Below, one piece after another: positions 1-5,262 of a stretch of DNA of 5,262 nt; positions within the stretch are counted from its first letter, which is position 1; each line of letters opens with the position of its first letter. Origin of the DNA: an uncultured Spirochaetia bacterium. Its GTDB lineage: Bacteria > Spirochaetota > CALGPD01. Position numbers and translations under genes: made by a program. The DNA is taken from positions 1-5,262 of the forward strand of contig CALGPD010000013.1 in the NCBI GenBank assembly GCA_937960625.1, given 5' to 3'. The notes under the pieces are model-generated. The model saw nothing but the letters and a program-made list of their open reading frames with translations. It did not search any database and was not told the DNA's origin.

Positions 1-463
1 ATACTGCTTTGTAATAAGTTGGATCATATTCTCCCGTAGTAATGCGAGGAGCTAAACAACCATAGGCAGCACCTACTTTATGTGCTCCGGTTGGAAAATT
101 TTTTCCTAAAAGCAATACAATTTGAATAGTTATTTTGCTTAATCCGAATACGGTTTTTACGTTTTTTAGAATATCTTTCTCAACAAACTCAAATGAGAAA
201 GACCATGTTAAAATTACAATTATAACTGAAATAGTAATCCACGTTTTTTTTAATTCAATTTCATACTTGGAGAATATTCTGCTGATAAAATACGGTATAA
301 AGAAATGATAAAGCAATATTAATATAACTCCTGCTTCTGGAACATCAATGAGTTTGGAGATAGCACTGCTTTGGCTGCTCACAACGAAGTAAGTATAAAT
401 AATTATTATCAAATCACTGATAGTAGATTCTATGTCGAGGATTTTTCTTTTACTATTTTCCAT
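1..463 (-). CDS. Hybrid partial ORF: membrane-like N-terminus joined to a fold-type II PLP enzyme motif
   Basis: An open frame starts at ATG 463-461 and runs off the left edge after 154 codons with no stop. Residues 1-105 look like a membrane protein: hydrophobic stretches lie at about 15-29, 44-60 and 75-91, with short charged links. I do not recognise this part. Residues 115-154 are different. They contain LLLGKNFPTGAHKVGAAYGC followed by a TTGEYDPT segment. This matches the PLP-lysine region of cysteine synthase/TrpB-like enzymes (TrpB has TGAHKIN), so Lys129 is the likely Schiff-base lysine. In enzymes of this kind the motif is preceded by a soluble N-terminal domain, which I do not see here. 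The frame therefore looks like a fusion, with the join near residues 105-115 (about nt 120-150). A weak Shine-Dalgarno (CAGGG) lies 7 nt before the ATG, and a good promoter precedes it. Deletion, recombination or misassembly could each explain it. The PLP motif is fairly secure; the function of the whole is unknown. Confidence 0.7.
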   Translation of the reverse strand, partial: MENSKRKILDIESTISDLIIIIYTYFVVSSQSSAISKLIDVPEAGVILILLYHFFIPYFISRIFSKYEIELKKTWITISVIIVILTWSFSFEFVEKDILKNVKTVFGLSKITIQIVLLLGKNFPTGAHKVGAAYGCLAPRITTGEYDPTYYKAV

Positions 464-481
464 TACTATACCCTGCAAATC

Positions 482-509
482 AGTGTATAGTAAAAAATGT
501 ATATGTCAA
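482..509 (-). promoter_or_regulatory. Sigma-70-like promoter for the leftward hybrid ORF
   Basis: Read on the minus strand, a perfect -35 box TTGACA (509-504) is followed by a 16-bp spacer and TACACT (487-482), which matches 4 of 6 bases of the -10 consensus. The predicted start of transcription is near 475, giving a short leader of about 12 nt before ATG 463. It faces away from the promoter at 584-612, so this 130-bp gap holds two divergent promoters. I see nothing else in 510-583. Confidence 0.5.
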
Positions 510-583
510 CAAAATATTAAAATCATTTTCAAATTGGATAAAATTCCATTTAGCAGCTGTAATTTTCTTTCGTGTAAAATGTT

Positions 584-612
584 TTGACTTTTAATGCAAG
601 TTCATTGATAAT
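584..612 (+). promoter_or_regulatory. Sigma-70-like promoter for the nucleotidyltransferase remnant and small gene
   Basis: TTGACT (584-589) is followed by a 17-bp spacer and GATAAT (607-612). Each hexamer matches 5 of 6 consensus bases at the optimal spacing. Transcription would begin near 619-620, which is downstream of where the intact nucleotidyltransferase should have started. The resulting transcript would still cover the small gene at 1018-1188. This may be why the small gene has stayed open while the gene before it decayed. Confidence 0.5.
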
Positions 613-1034
613 AATAAATATGAGCGAGGAAAAAGATTTACTTATGACCTAGATATCTCGTTGTTAATGGAACGATTAAATTTTGAGAAAGTAGTTAATA
701 TTGCGCAAAAATTTAATTTAAAACCAAGGATACCGGAACCTGTCAGGAATTTTTTGGATGAAAAAATTTGGCAGAAATGGGTTTTTGAAAAAAATGCTTT
801 TGTTTATACTTTTGTCAGTAGTGACAATGCTTTTCAATTAGATATTTTTCTTCGTTATCCAATAGAGTTTGAAGATTTATATAAAAACGCAGTATATTTT
901 AGTGTGGAAGGGGTTAAGATTTTTGTTTCATCAAAGAAGGATTTAATTAAAGCGAAAAAAGTATTAAGCCTATGAGGAAGAAAGACGAATTTGACGTTCA
1001 GATATTGGAGGAGTTAATTGAAAAAGGAAAATAA
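595..1034 (+). pseudogene. Decayed minimal nucleotidyltransferase (MNT/AbiEii-like), 5'-truncated and frameshifted
   Basis: The frame is open from a stop at 592-594 to TGA 973-975. It encodes RFTYDLDIS, where the two Asp codons at 646-648 and 652-654 form a DxD pair. Then come LLMERLNFEKVV, an EKNAFVYTF strand, and QLDIFLRYPIEFEDLY with a third acidic residue. This is the layout of small nucleotidyltransferases that attach NMP groups and often act in toxin-antitoxin or abortive-infection pairs. The N-terminal glycine motif (GG-x-A) expected before RxTxDxD is missing; no such sequence appears upstream in any frame. The first usable start in frame is TTG 661 or ATG 667, both after the DxD and without a Shine-Dalgarno. 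The C-terminal part has moved to another frame: 972-1034 encodes MRKKDEFDVQILEELIEKGK and a stop. This resembles the family's usual ending (…K-D-x-x-D-x-x-x-L-E-x-L). An A6 run at 955-960 is a likely site of the shift. The gene is probably inactive. The family is recognised by motif pattern only. Confidence 0.65.
1007..1013 (+). promoter_or_regulatory. Strong Shine-Dalgarno that selects a TTG start
   Basis: GGAGGAG lies 4 nt before TTG 1018, inside the last codons of the nucleotidyltransferase remnant. It is the reason to start the small gene at TTG rather than at the internal ATG 1087. Its position suggests that translation of the small gene was once coupled to the gene before it. Confidence 0.6.
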
Positions 1035-1188
1035 CGGACAAATACACTATTTATTTGACGGTCATGCTGAAAAACCGTTTTCTGAAATGAGCGCCAAGGA
1101 AAAACTCGATTGTCTTTATTTGCAAAGGCTGTTTTACATTAAAGCCAGAAACGCAAAAATTATTCCACGGGAAAAGGATGAGGAGTAG
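1018..1188 (+). CDS. Small hypothetical protein (56 aa), probable partner of the nucleotidyltransferase
   Basis: This gene begins with TTG at 1018, supported by the GGAGGAG sequence just upstream, and ends at TAG 1186-1188. The product begins MKKENNGQIHYLFDGHAEKP and continues with a segment FSEMSAKEKLDCLYLQRLFY, then a basic stretch and an acidic tail (KDEE). It is soluble, mostly charged and probably helical, with no signal peptide or membrane segment. The start overlaps the last 17 nt of the nucleotidyltransferase remnant, as expected for the second gene of a tight two-gene cassette. The helix of pattern F-x-E-M-S-x-x-E-K-L resembles, from memory, small proteins encoded next to such nucleotidyltransferases, but I cannot name a family. 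If the pair is toxin-antitoxin-like, this would be the small partner; that role is inference. The frame shows no sign of decay. Confidence 0.6.
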   Translation: MKKENNGQIHYLFDGHAEKPFSEMSAKEKLDCLYLQRLFYIKARNAKIIPREKDEE

Positions 1189-1200
1189 GGGATTTTTATT

Positions 1201-1217
1201 ATTATAAGGTTTATAAT
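1201..1217 (+). terminator. Weak AT-only hairpin between convergent genes
   Basis: ATTATAA, a GGT loop and TTATAAT form a perfect 7-bp stem, 13 nt after the small gene's stop, followed by a short T-rich run (TTTATTTAATTT). The stem has no G-C pairs, so termination would be inefficient. It is the only candidate in the 30-bp gap between the convergent small gene and the phosphatase gene. Confidence 0.25.
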
Positions 1218-1218
1218 T

Positions 1219-3015
1219 TTATTTAATTTCAAGGCCGATTAACACGATGTCATCCGTAAACTTGGAATTATCTGTCCATGCTTTAACTTCGCTTTTAATG
1301 CTTTTAACCATTTCTTTAATATCCGGTTTAATATTTTTTGAAATAATTTTTTTGAGCCCGGTTTCGCCTAATTCTTTGTTTTCCTGAGAAAACTCTTCGA
1401 ACAGCCCGTCTGTAAATAAAATTATTTTATCTCCGCTATTAATACTTTGTTCTTTAAGTTCGTATTCATTGTCTTCCACAATACCAATTAATTTTCCGCC
1501 GGCTTGAAGAACGGATATTTTTTTATTCTGAATTAAGTACTGATTGGGATGTCCTGCAAAAGAATAATAGATTTTATTTTTATTAATATCTATGTCAATA
1601 ATTATACATGTGAAAAATAAGTTTAGGCTGAAATAATGTTCTAAAAATACGCCGTTAAATATTTTTAATATTTGATTGGGAGGTATTTCATAAGTTTTGA
1701 TTTTATCATATTCGCTTTTAATAATCATAGTCATTAATGCGGCCTGTACACCGTGTCCGGTAGCATCGGCAATCATAATTCTGTAATAGTTTTCTTTAAG
1801 TTCAAATAGGTCATAAATATCTCCGCCTACTTCCATCATGGGTTGGAAGAAAACCGATATTTCTATGTTTTTAAAATCACTATAATTAGATGCTAAAAAA
1901 TTTCTTTGTACTCGTTTTGCTAAAAATAAATCTTCCTTTATAATATCATATGCGTATTTTAATTCCTGGGTTCTTTTTTCAACTTCTTTATCAAGAGTGT
2001 CAATGTTCCGCTGCAATTGTTCCACCATCATATTAAAGGTATCGCCTAATAGCTCAAGTTCGTCTTTACTATTAACATCTGCTCTAACTTCATAATTTCC
2101 CTGAGCAATTTTTTTAGACGTTTCAAGCAGGTTGTTTACCGGTGTTGTTATTTTTTTAGAAATTCTAAGCGAGAAAATGAAACTGATAATTATACTTGAT
2201 AAAAGAAACAAAGTAACAATAAAAACAGTGACCCGCATTGTGCTCTTTTGCTGAGTTGAATCAATTGCGATTAAAATATTAAGATAACTGAATTTATTCT
2301 TTTTTATTAATGGAATCTTTTTTATTTCATAATTCTTTTCTTCTATCTTAATAGTATACTTCGTTGCTTTAATATTTTCTTTGGTTGTCATCCGTGTAAA
2401 AGTTTTATTTCTATATATTTTTTCAATACTCGAACCGATAATTTTATTTTTATATAGAAAAAATACTTCTGCTTCACTAGTGCCTTTCAGCATTTTAGCG
2501 AACTTGTTATTAAATAAAAATCCAGCTGTTGCAATACCTGAAACGGTAAATTTTTTCTCCGCCGAAGAAGAGTAAATGGGGGTAATTGAAAGTATTCCCA
2601 GACCTTCTTTCGTATGTGTAATAAATTTGTTGATGTTCTTTTTTAATGATAATCCTTTTTTTACGTATTCTTCCTTACTGTCGTTTTTAAATTTTTCCCC
2701 GGGTTTATGGCTTTTTCCAAGCGCGTAACCGTCTTTGTCGTGAACAGCAATAAACGGAATCCGGAGTTCTTTGCTGAAAACTACTAAAGTTTGTATAATC
2801 AGATTTATTTTTCCAATCTCTGTTCCATTAACTATTTCCGGTGTTTGAGAGATTAATTTTACGGTTGTGGAAAGGCTACTGCGGAAATTATTATATTTGG
2901 ATAAAATGTTCATGCTTTGAGAATTTATTTGCCTGTTAATATTTCTATTCATTTGGGAATAGAGGAAAAAAAGTATTAAAGTAGATATAATAATTAAAGG
3001 CAAAATTACAGACAT
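1219..3015 (-). CDS. Membrane sensor phosphatase: Cache-like/HAMP/SpoIIE (RsbU type)
   Basis: This is a PP2C-family serine/threonine phosphatase of the SpoIIE/RsbU class. Such enzymes usually dephosphorylate an anti-sigma antagonist (STAS protein) and so control a sigma factor or a similar output. Counting from ATG 3015, a first membrane helix spans residues 3-19 and an extracytoplasmic region 20-260, with a Cache-like pattern (FIAVHDKDGYALG, then a GIATAGFLFNNKF strand). A second helix spans 261-283, followed by a HAMP domain at about 284-337, a coiled coil at about 335-375 (EVEKRTQELKYAYD) and the phosphatase domain at 385-597. Metal-binding acidic residues are in place: GGDIYD (Asp399, Asp402), DATGHG (Asp417), TDG (Asp536) and TDD (Asp588, Asp589). 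The catalytic domain looks intact. ATG 3015 has no Shine-Dalgarno, and the open frame continues upstream with coding-like sequence, so the true start is probably earlier. It follows the binding-protein gene on the same strand and is probably in one operon with it. The regulated target is not in the window. Confidence 0.9.
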   Translation of the reverse strand: MSVILPLIIISTLILFFLYSQMNRNINRQINSQSMNILSKYNNFRSSLSTTVKLISQTPEIVNGTEIGKINLIIQTLVVFSKELRIPFIAVHDKDGYALGKSHKPGEKFKNDSKEEYVKKGLSLKKNINKFITHTKEGLGILSITPIYSSSAEKKFTVSGIATAGFLFNNKFAKMLKGTSEAEVFFLYKNKIIGSSIEKIYRNKTFTRMTTKENIKATKYTIKIEEKNYEIKKIPLIKKNKFSYLNILIAIDSTQQKSTMRVTVFIVTLFLLSSIIISFIFSLRISKKITTPVNNLLETSKKIAQGNYEVRADVNSKDELELLGDTFNMMVEQLQRNIDTLDKEVEKRTQELKYAYDIIKEDLFLAKRVQRNFLASNYSDFKNIEISVFFQPMMEVGGDIYDLFELKENYYRIMIADATGHGVQAALMTMIIKSEYDKIKTYEIPPNQILKIFNGVFLEHYFSLNLFFTCIIIDIDINKNKIYYSFAGHPNQYLIQNKKISVLQAGGKLIGIVEDNEYELKEQSINSGDKIILFTDGLFEEFSQENKELGETGLKKIISKNIKPDIKEMVKSIKSEVKAWTDNSKFTDDIVLIGLEIK

Positions 3016-3129
3016 AGCCAGTGAGGTTAGTTTATTCTGTATGGAATTCTTTTTTAAATTGAAAAAGCTGCAAACGTCATTGAATATTTTATTTTTTATC
3101 CGTTTTTTGGATTTAGTATTAGAAATAAT
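3016..3129 (-). other. Probable N-terminal extension of the phosphatase, with a possible ATT start
   Basis: In frame with ATG 3015, the sequence stays open back to a stop at 3156-3154. It encodes a basic segment (KSKKRIKNKIF), then KKNSIQNKLTSLAMSVILPL. The latter is the usual lead-in to a first membrane helix, with a positively charged cytoplasmic side. The extension contains no in-frame ATG, GTG or TTG. A Shine-Dalgarno-like AGAGG (3138-3134) precedes two ATT codons (3129-3127 and 3126-3124), spaced 4 and 7 nt away. The second gives a protein of 635 residues. An in-frame CTG at 3021-3019 is another option but has no Shine-Dalgarno. A sequencing error that hides an ATG is also possible. Confidence 0.5.
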
Positions 3130-3177
3130 ATCGCCTCTATAATTTTTAATATTTTATTCAATTTTCATAAGATTGAA

Positions 3178-4155
3178 TTATTTTTCTTTCCATTTTTTAC
3201 GCCATTTTTTAAGTGTTTCGTTCGTTTGTCTGATAATATTGTATATCTTTGGATTTCTCACAACATAACCTTTAAAATAATAATCTTTTATTACTAATTT
3301 TCCGCTTTTTGTTTTAGTTTTTTCATTTAACTCTGATAAAATTTTCTGTAGTTTTTTTACAATTTTATCCGGCAAATGCGGGCTGGCAACGAATGTGTCC
3401 AAAGGAATATCAGGAGTTTTAACGAGTATGTTAAAAGGATTTTTCCCGTATTTTTTTACAGCCTCATCAAATGCGAAATCCCAGGTAGCTCCTCCCGCAG
3501 CTTGCTTTTTATAAACAGCTTCGATTGTACTGGGGTGGTTTCCCATGAATAAAGTTTTTTTGAAAAATGTTTTTGGATCGACTTTAAATCTATTTAACAT
3601 AATGGAAACGGGGAATTTAAATCCTGAGCCTGACCCCTTGTCAACAAAAGCAAAGTGTCTATTTTTCAGTTGTGAAAAGGTTTTTATACCGCTGTCTTTA
3701 CGCGTTATTATAAATCCGTTATAAAATTCTTTTCCGGTTTTTTTATCAACTGCCGTAGCAATGTATTTTAATCCGGGATATTCCTGAAGTTTTGTTATAT
3801 ATGTAGAAGGAGAAATTGAAGCAAAGTGAATTTTTCCGTCATTTAAATCTTTTGCTAATTTCTCATAATCAAGAGAAATAGTAAATTTTATTTTTACTCC
3901 CAGTTTTTCTTCAAGATACTCTTTAAGAGCTGAAAACCGTTTTATTGCAATTTCATTTTTATCTTGAGGAAAGGTTCCGAGAACGAAAACTTTATCTTTG
4001 CTGCCCGGTGTAGAACTATTATTATCTCCGTTATTATTCGATGTTTTATTTGAGTTTTGTTTGTTAGGGTCATTGCTTTTACCGCAGGAAATTGAGAATA
4101 ATATTAATAATAGTAAGGCTGATAAATACAATTTAATTCTAAAAACAGATTTCAT
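3178..4155 (-). CDS. PhnD-family phosphate/phosphonate-type substrate-binding lipoprotein
   Basis: This is a periplasmic binding protein of the PhnD type, which usually captures phosphonate, phosphite or phosphate-like ligands for an ABC transporter or a sensor. The start at ATG 4155 is supported by GGAGG 4 nt upstream. Residues 1-23 are a signal peptide with a hydrophobic core, and Cys24 (FSISC-G) is the probable lipidated residue. The lipobox is relaxed, as is common in spirochaetes. A flexible Asn/Ser-rich linker covers about 26-53. The binding domain follows with the expected landmarks: FVLGTFPQD (57-65), DGKIHFASISPSTY (106-119), FVDKGSGSGFKFP (170-182), GNHPSTIEAV (205-214) and GGATWDFAFDE (221-231). 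The C-terminus is strongly basic (KKWRKKWKEK). At 325 residues it is a normal length. No permease or ATPase gene is in the window; the next gene downstream is the sensor phosphatase, so a sensory role is possible. The ligand cannot be read from the sequence. Confidence 0.88.
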   Translation of the reverse strand: MKSVFRIKLYLSALLLLILFSISCGKSNDPNKQNSNKTSNNNGDNNSSTPGSKDKVFVLGTFPQDKNEIAIKRFSALKEYLEEKLGVKIKFTISLDYEKLAKDLNDGKIHFASISPSTYITKLQEYPGLKYIATAVDKKTGKEFYNGFIITRKDSGIKTFSQLKNRHFAFVDKGSGSGFKFPVSIMLNRFKVDPKTFFKKTLFMGNHPSTIEAVYKKQAAGGATWDFAFDEAVKKYGKNPFNILVKTPDIPLDTFVASPHLPDKIVKKLQKILSELNEKTKTKSGKLVIKDYYFKGYVVRNPKIYNIIRQTNETLKKWRKKWKEK

Positions 4156-4190
4156 AATTCCTCCAAATCAAAATTTATGCGTATCAGTTT

Positions 4191-4219
4191 ACTACAAAAT
4201 TGGAGATAAATTGTTACAA
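4191..4219 (-). promoter_or_regulatory. Candidate promoter of the binding-protein/phosphatase unit, with overlapping palindrome
   Basis: On the minus strand TTGTAA (4219-4214) and TGTAGT (4196-4191) are separated by 17 bp; each matches 4 of 6 consensus bases. The -35 part sits inside a short perfect palindrome, ATTGT-T-ACAAT (4210-4220), which could be half of an operator or chance in AT-rich DNA. A promoter is expected here because a strong terminator lies just upstream, but this exact placement is tentative. Confidence 0.3.
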
Positions 4220-4230
4220 TAATATTAAAA

Positions 4231-4260
4231 ATCTTTTTTGTTTATTTTTTTATCTTTTTT
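4231..4260. repeat. Two ATCTTTTTT direct repeats 21 bp apart
   Basis: ATCTTTTTT occurs at 4231-4239 and again at 4252-4260, with another T7 run between them (4244-4250). On the minus strand these are A-tracts upstream of the candidate promoter. The 21-bp spacing is two helical turns, so they would face the same side of the DNA, as in UP elements or curved DNA. Function is inferred. Confidence 0.3.
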
Positions 4261-4302
4261 AAGCGGTTTAAATGATAATTTGCATACGTTTTTAGAATAA
4301 TA

Positions 4303-4333
4303 AAACCCGGCAGAGTGGAGCCGTACCGGGTTT
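4303..4333 (-). terminator. Intrinsic terminator of fliY
   Basis: AAACCCGG and CCGGGTTT form a perfect 8-bp stem around a 15-nt loop. On the minus strand the stem is followed by a T-rich tail (TTTTATTATT), 23 nt beyond the fliY stop codon. A smaller alternative pairing, CGGC (4308-4311) with GCCG (4320-4323), shares part of the stem. It separates fliY from the binding-protein gene, which therefore needs its own promoter. Confidence 0.8.
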
Positions 4334-4356
4334 AATATATATAAACTCTGATCGTT

Positions 4357-5262
4357 TTATGCGCTAAATGCGTCTATTCTTTCATGGGGTGATACAATTT
4401 CAGTTACACGCACACCGAAGTTCTCATCAATTACTACTACCTCGCCTTTAGCAATGAGTTTACCGTTAACGAGCAAGTCAACGGGCTCGCCCGCAAGTTT
4501 TTCAAGCTCGATAATCGAGCCTTCTCCAAGACCAAGGATTTCTTTAATCTGCATTCTCGTTCGGCCTAATTCTACGGTTAACTGCATATAAATATCAAGC
4601 AGAAGGGAAATGTTACCTGACCCTTGTGCAGCAAACTCTTGCTCCAAGTTCTGGAACTGAACCGGTCTTACCTGAATATTTGCTCTTCTTTGCTGTTGTT
4701 GAGCAGTTTGGCCTGATTCGGATTGATAGCCAAAGTCTCCTCCGCCTCCGCCTCCACCGGAACTTGCGCTTCCGCTTTTACCTATTTGAATAAAAGATTT
4801 ACCCGCGGGAACACTCATGATCTGATAAACGTTTATAGGTTGATGGCCTTCCGGATTAAGATTATAATGTAAATCTATAACCTGGCTGCCTGAAGGGAAT
4901 CTTATACTTCCTGTATCTTCAATAACGTCTATAGTCGGTATTGAACTTGTAATGCTTTTGTTAAATTTTGAAGATATAGCATTAAGCGCTGCTCCGTTAA
5001 TTTGATTAAACGCTTCGCTTAAAATATTCATTGCATAATCATTTAATTCCATATTAGGCTGATTTGCAAAAAGTTCTGCAATTTTCAAAGCATCTTTTGC
5101 AGGCAATAAAAATATATTTTCCCCTGCTACAGCGCCCTGATAATCACTTTTTATTTGAATCATCTGGCCGTGTAATTCGCCTCTGACAACATTAGGGTCT
5201 TTTAAACTGGCTTTAAGGTTTGAATATGCAACACCTGTTCCTGAGATTGTAGAGAGTATACT
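4357..5262 (-). CDS. fliY: Flagellar motor switch protein FliY/FliN (CheC-like + SpoA), 5' end outside window
   Basis: This is a component of the flagellar C-ring switch complex, which sets rotation direction and binds CheY-P; FliY forms can also dephosphorylate CheY-P. The frame is open to the right edge, giving 301 visible residues. ATG 5163 is therefore an internal methionine: the 33 codons before it (…SILSTISGTGVAYS…GELHGQ) read smoothly into the domain. Visible residues 1 to about 155 are a CheC/CheX-like domain. Its second active-site-like helix, SEAFNQING, has the E-x-x-N pair. The first such helix would lie beyond the edge. A Gly- and Gln-rich linker follows (about 165-193), then the SpoA/FliN domain at about 215-299 (LLLDIYMQLTVELGRTRMQI, LAGEPVDLLVNGKLIAKGEV, VRVTEIVSPHERI). 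It ends in a good terminator and is the last gene of its transcript here, so genes such as fliO/fliP do not follow it. Local GC is clearly higher than in the genes to its left. Confidence 0.9.
   Translation of the reverse strand, partial: SILSTISGTGVAYSNLKASLKDPNVVRGELHGQMIQIKSDYQGAVAGENIFLLPAKDALKIAELFANQPNMELNDYAMNILSEAFNQINGAALNAISSKFNKSITSSIPTIDVIEDTGSIRFPSGSQVIDLHYNLNPEGHQPINVYQIMSVPAGKSFIQIGKSGSASSGGGGGGGDFGYQSESGQTAQQQQRRANIQVRPVQFQNLEQEFAAQGSGNISLLLDIYMQLTVELGRTRMQIKEILGLGEGSIIELEKLAGEPVDLLVNGKLIAKGEVVVIDENFGVRVTEIVSPHERIDAFSA

Noticed and set aside
620..652. Mini-ORF MSEEKDLLMT beginning near the predicted transcription start
   Set aside because: It has ten codons and no Shine-Dalgarno, and it overlaps the DxD-coding frame; a leaderless peptide cannot be supported from sequence alone.
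954..961. Programmed -1 frameshift site at the A6 run
   Set aside because: The A-AAA-AAG heptamer is present but not in the phase needed for the upstream frame, and no strong downstream stem was seen; decay or a sequencing error is simpler.
2381..2575. Plus-strand open frame of 64 codons
   Set aside because: It is antisense to the sensor region of the phosphatase, lacks a Shine-Dalgarno and has low-complexity hydrophobic content; it is a shadow frame.
3157..3177. Inverted repeat TTCAAT…ATTGAA after the lipoprotein gene as a terminator
   Set aside because: The stem is only 6 bp and AT-rich with a 9-nt loop, and no T-run follows on the minus strand, so it should not separate the lipoprotein gene from the phosphatase gene.
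3998..4222. Plus-strand open frame of 74 codons
   Set aside because: It is antisense to the signal peptide and promoter of the lipoprotein gene; its leucine-rich product comes from the reverse complement of Asn/Ser-rich codons.
4735..4765. Repeated CTCCGC units as a DNA repeat or CRISPR-like array
   Set aside because: These are consecutive glycine codons of the FliY linker, not spaced repeats.
5161..5163. ATG 5163 as the start of fliY
   Set aside because: The frame stays open to the window edge with coding-like sequence that fits the CheC-like domain; the nearest AGAGG is too far upstream of this ATG.

Overview
The window is AT-rich bacterial DNA. It carries a FliY/FliN-type flagellar switch protein with a CheC-like domain, a lipoprotein of the PhnD substrate-binding family with a relaxed lipobox, and a membrane-bound HAMP/SpoIIE phosphatase. 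Together these fit a motile spirochaete-like bacterium (Spirochaetota). This is inference from gene types and composition; a low-GC clostridial origin is not excluded. I cannot name the species.

Layout, left to right. Positions 1-463 (minus) hold the start of a reading frame that runs off the left edge. Its first ~100 residues look like membrane protein, but its end is the lysine-containing signature of a fold-type II PLP enzyme, so it looks like a hybrid gene. It has its own promoter (482-509). A second good sigma-70-like promoter (584-612) points the other way, into a decayed minimal nucleotidyltransferase gene (595-1034). That gene lacks its N-terminal part and has a frameshift near its end. 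An intact 56-residue gene (1018-1188) overlaps its tail; it has a TTG start and a very strong Shine-Dalgarno sequence. The pair resembles a nucleotidyltransferase plus small-partner cassette that has lost its enzyme.

From 1219 to the right edge everything is on the minus strand. In order of transcription these are the 3' part of fliY (5262-4357, 5' end outside the window), a clear intrinsic terminator (4303-4333), a promoter region, a PhnD-type binding lipoprotein (4155-3178), and a Cache-like/HAMP/SpoIIE phosphatase of the RsbU type (start upstream of 3015, end 1219). The last two are probably co-transcribed. No ABC permease or ATPase is nearby, so the binding protein may feed a signal to the phosphatase rather than to a transporter; this is a hypothesis. 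No partner-switching genes (anti-sigma factor or antagonist) are in view.

I found no clearly new multi-gene system. The items most worth following are the hybrid PLP/membrane frame, the broken nucleotidyltransferase with its surviving small partner, the binding protein-phosphatase pair, and the phosphatase gene whose real start is upstream of its first ATG and may be a non-ATG codon.
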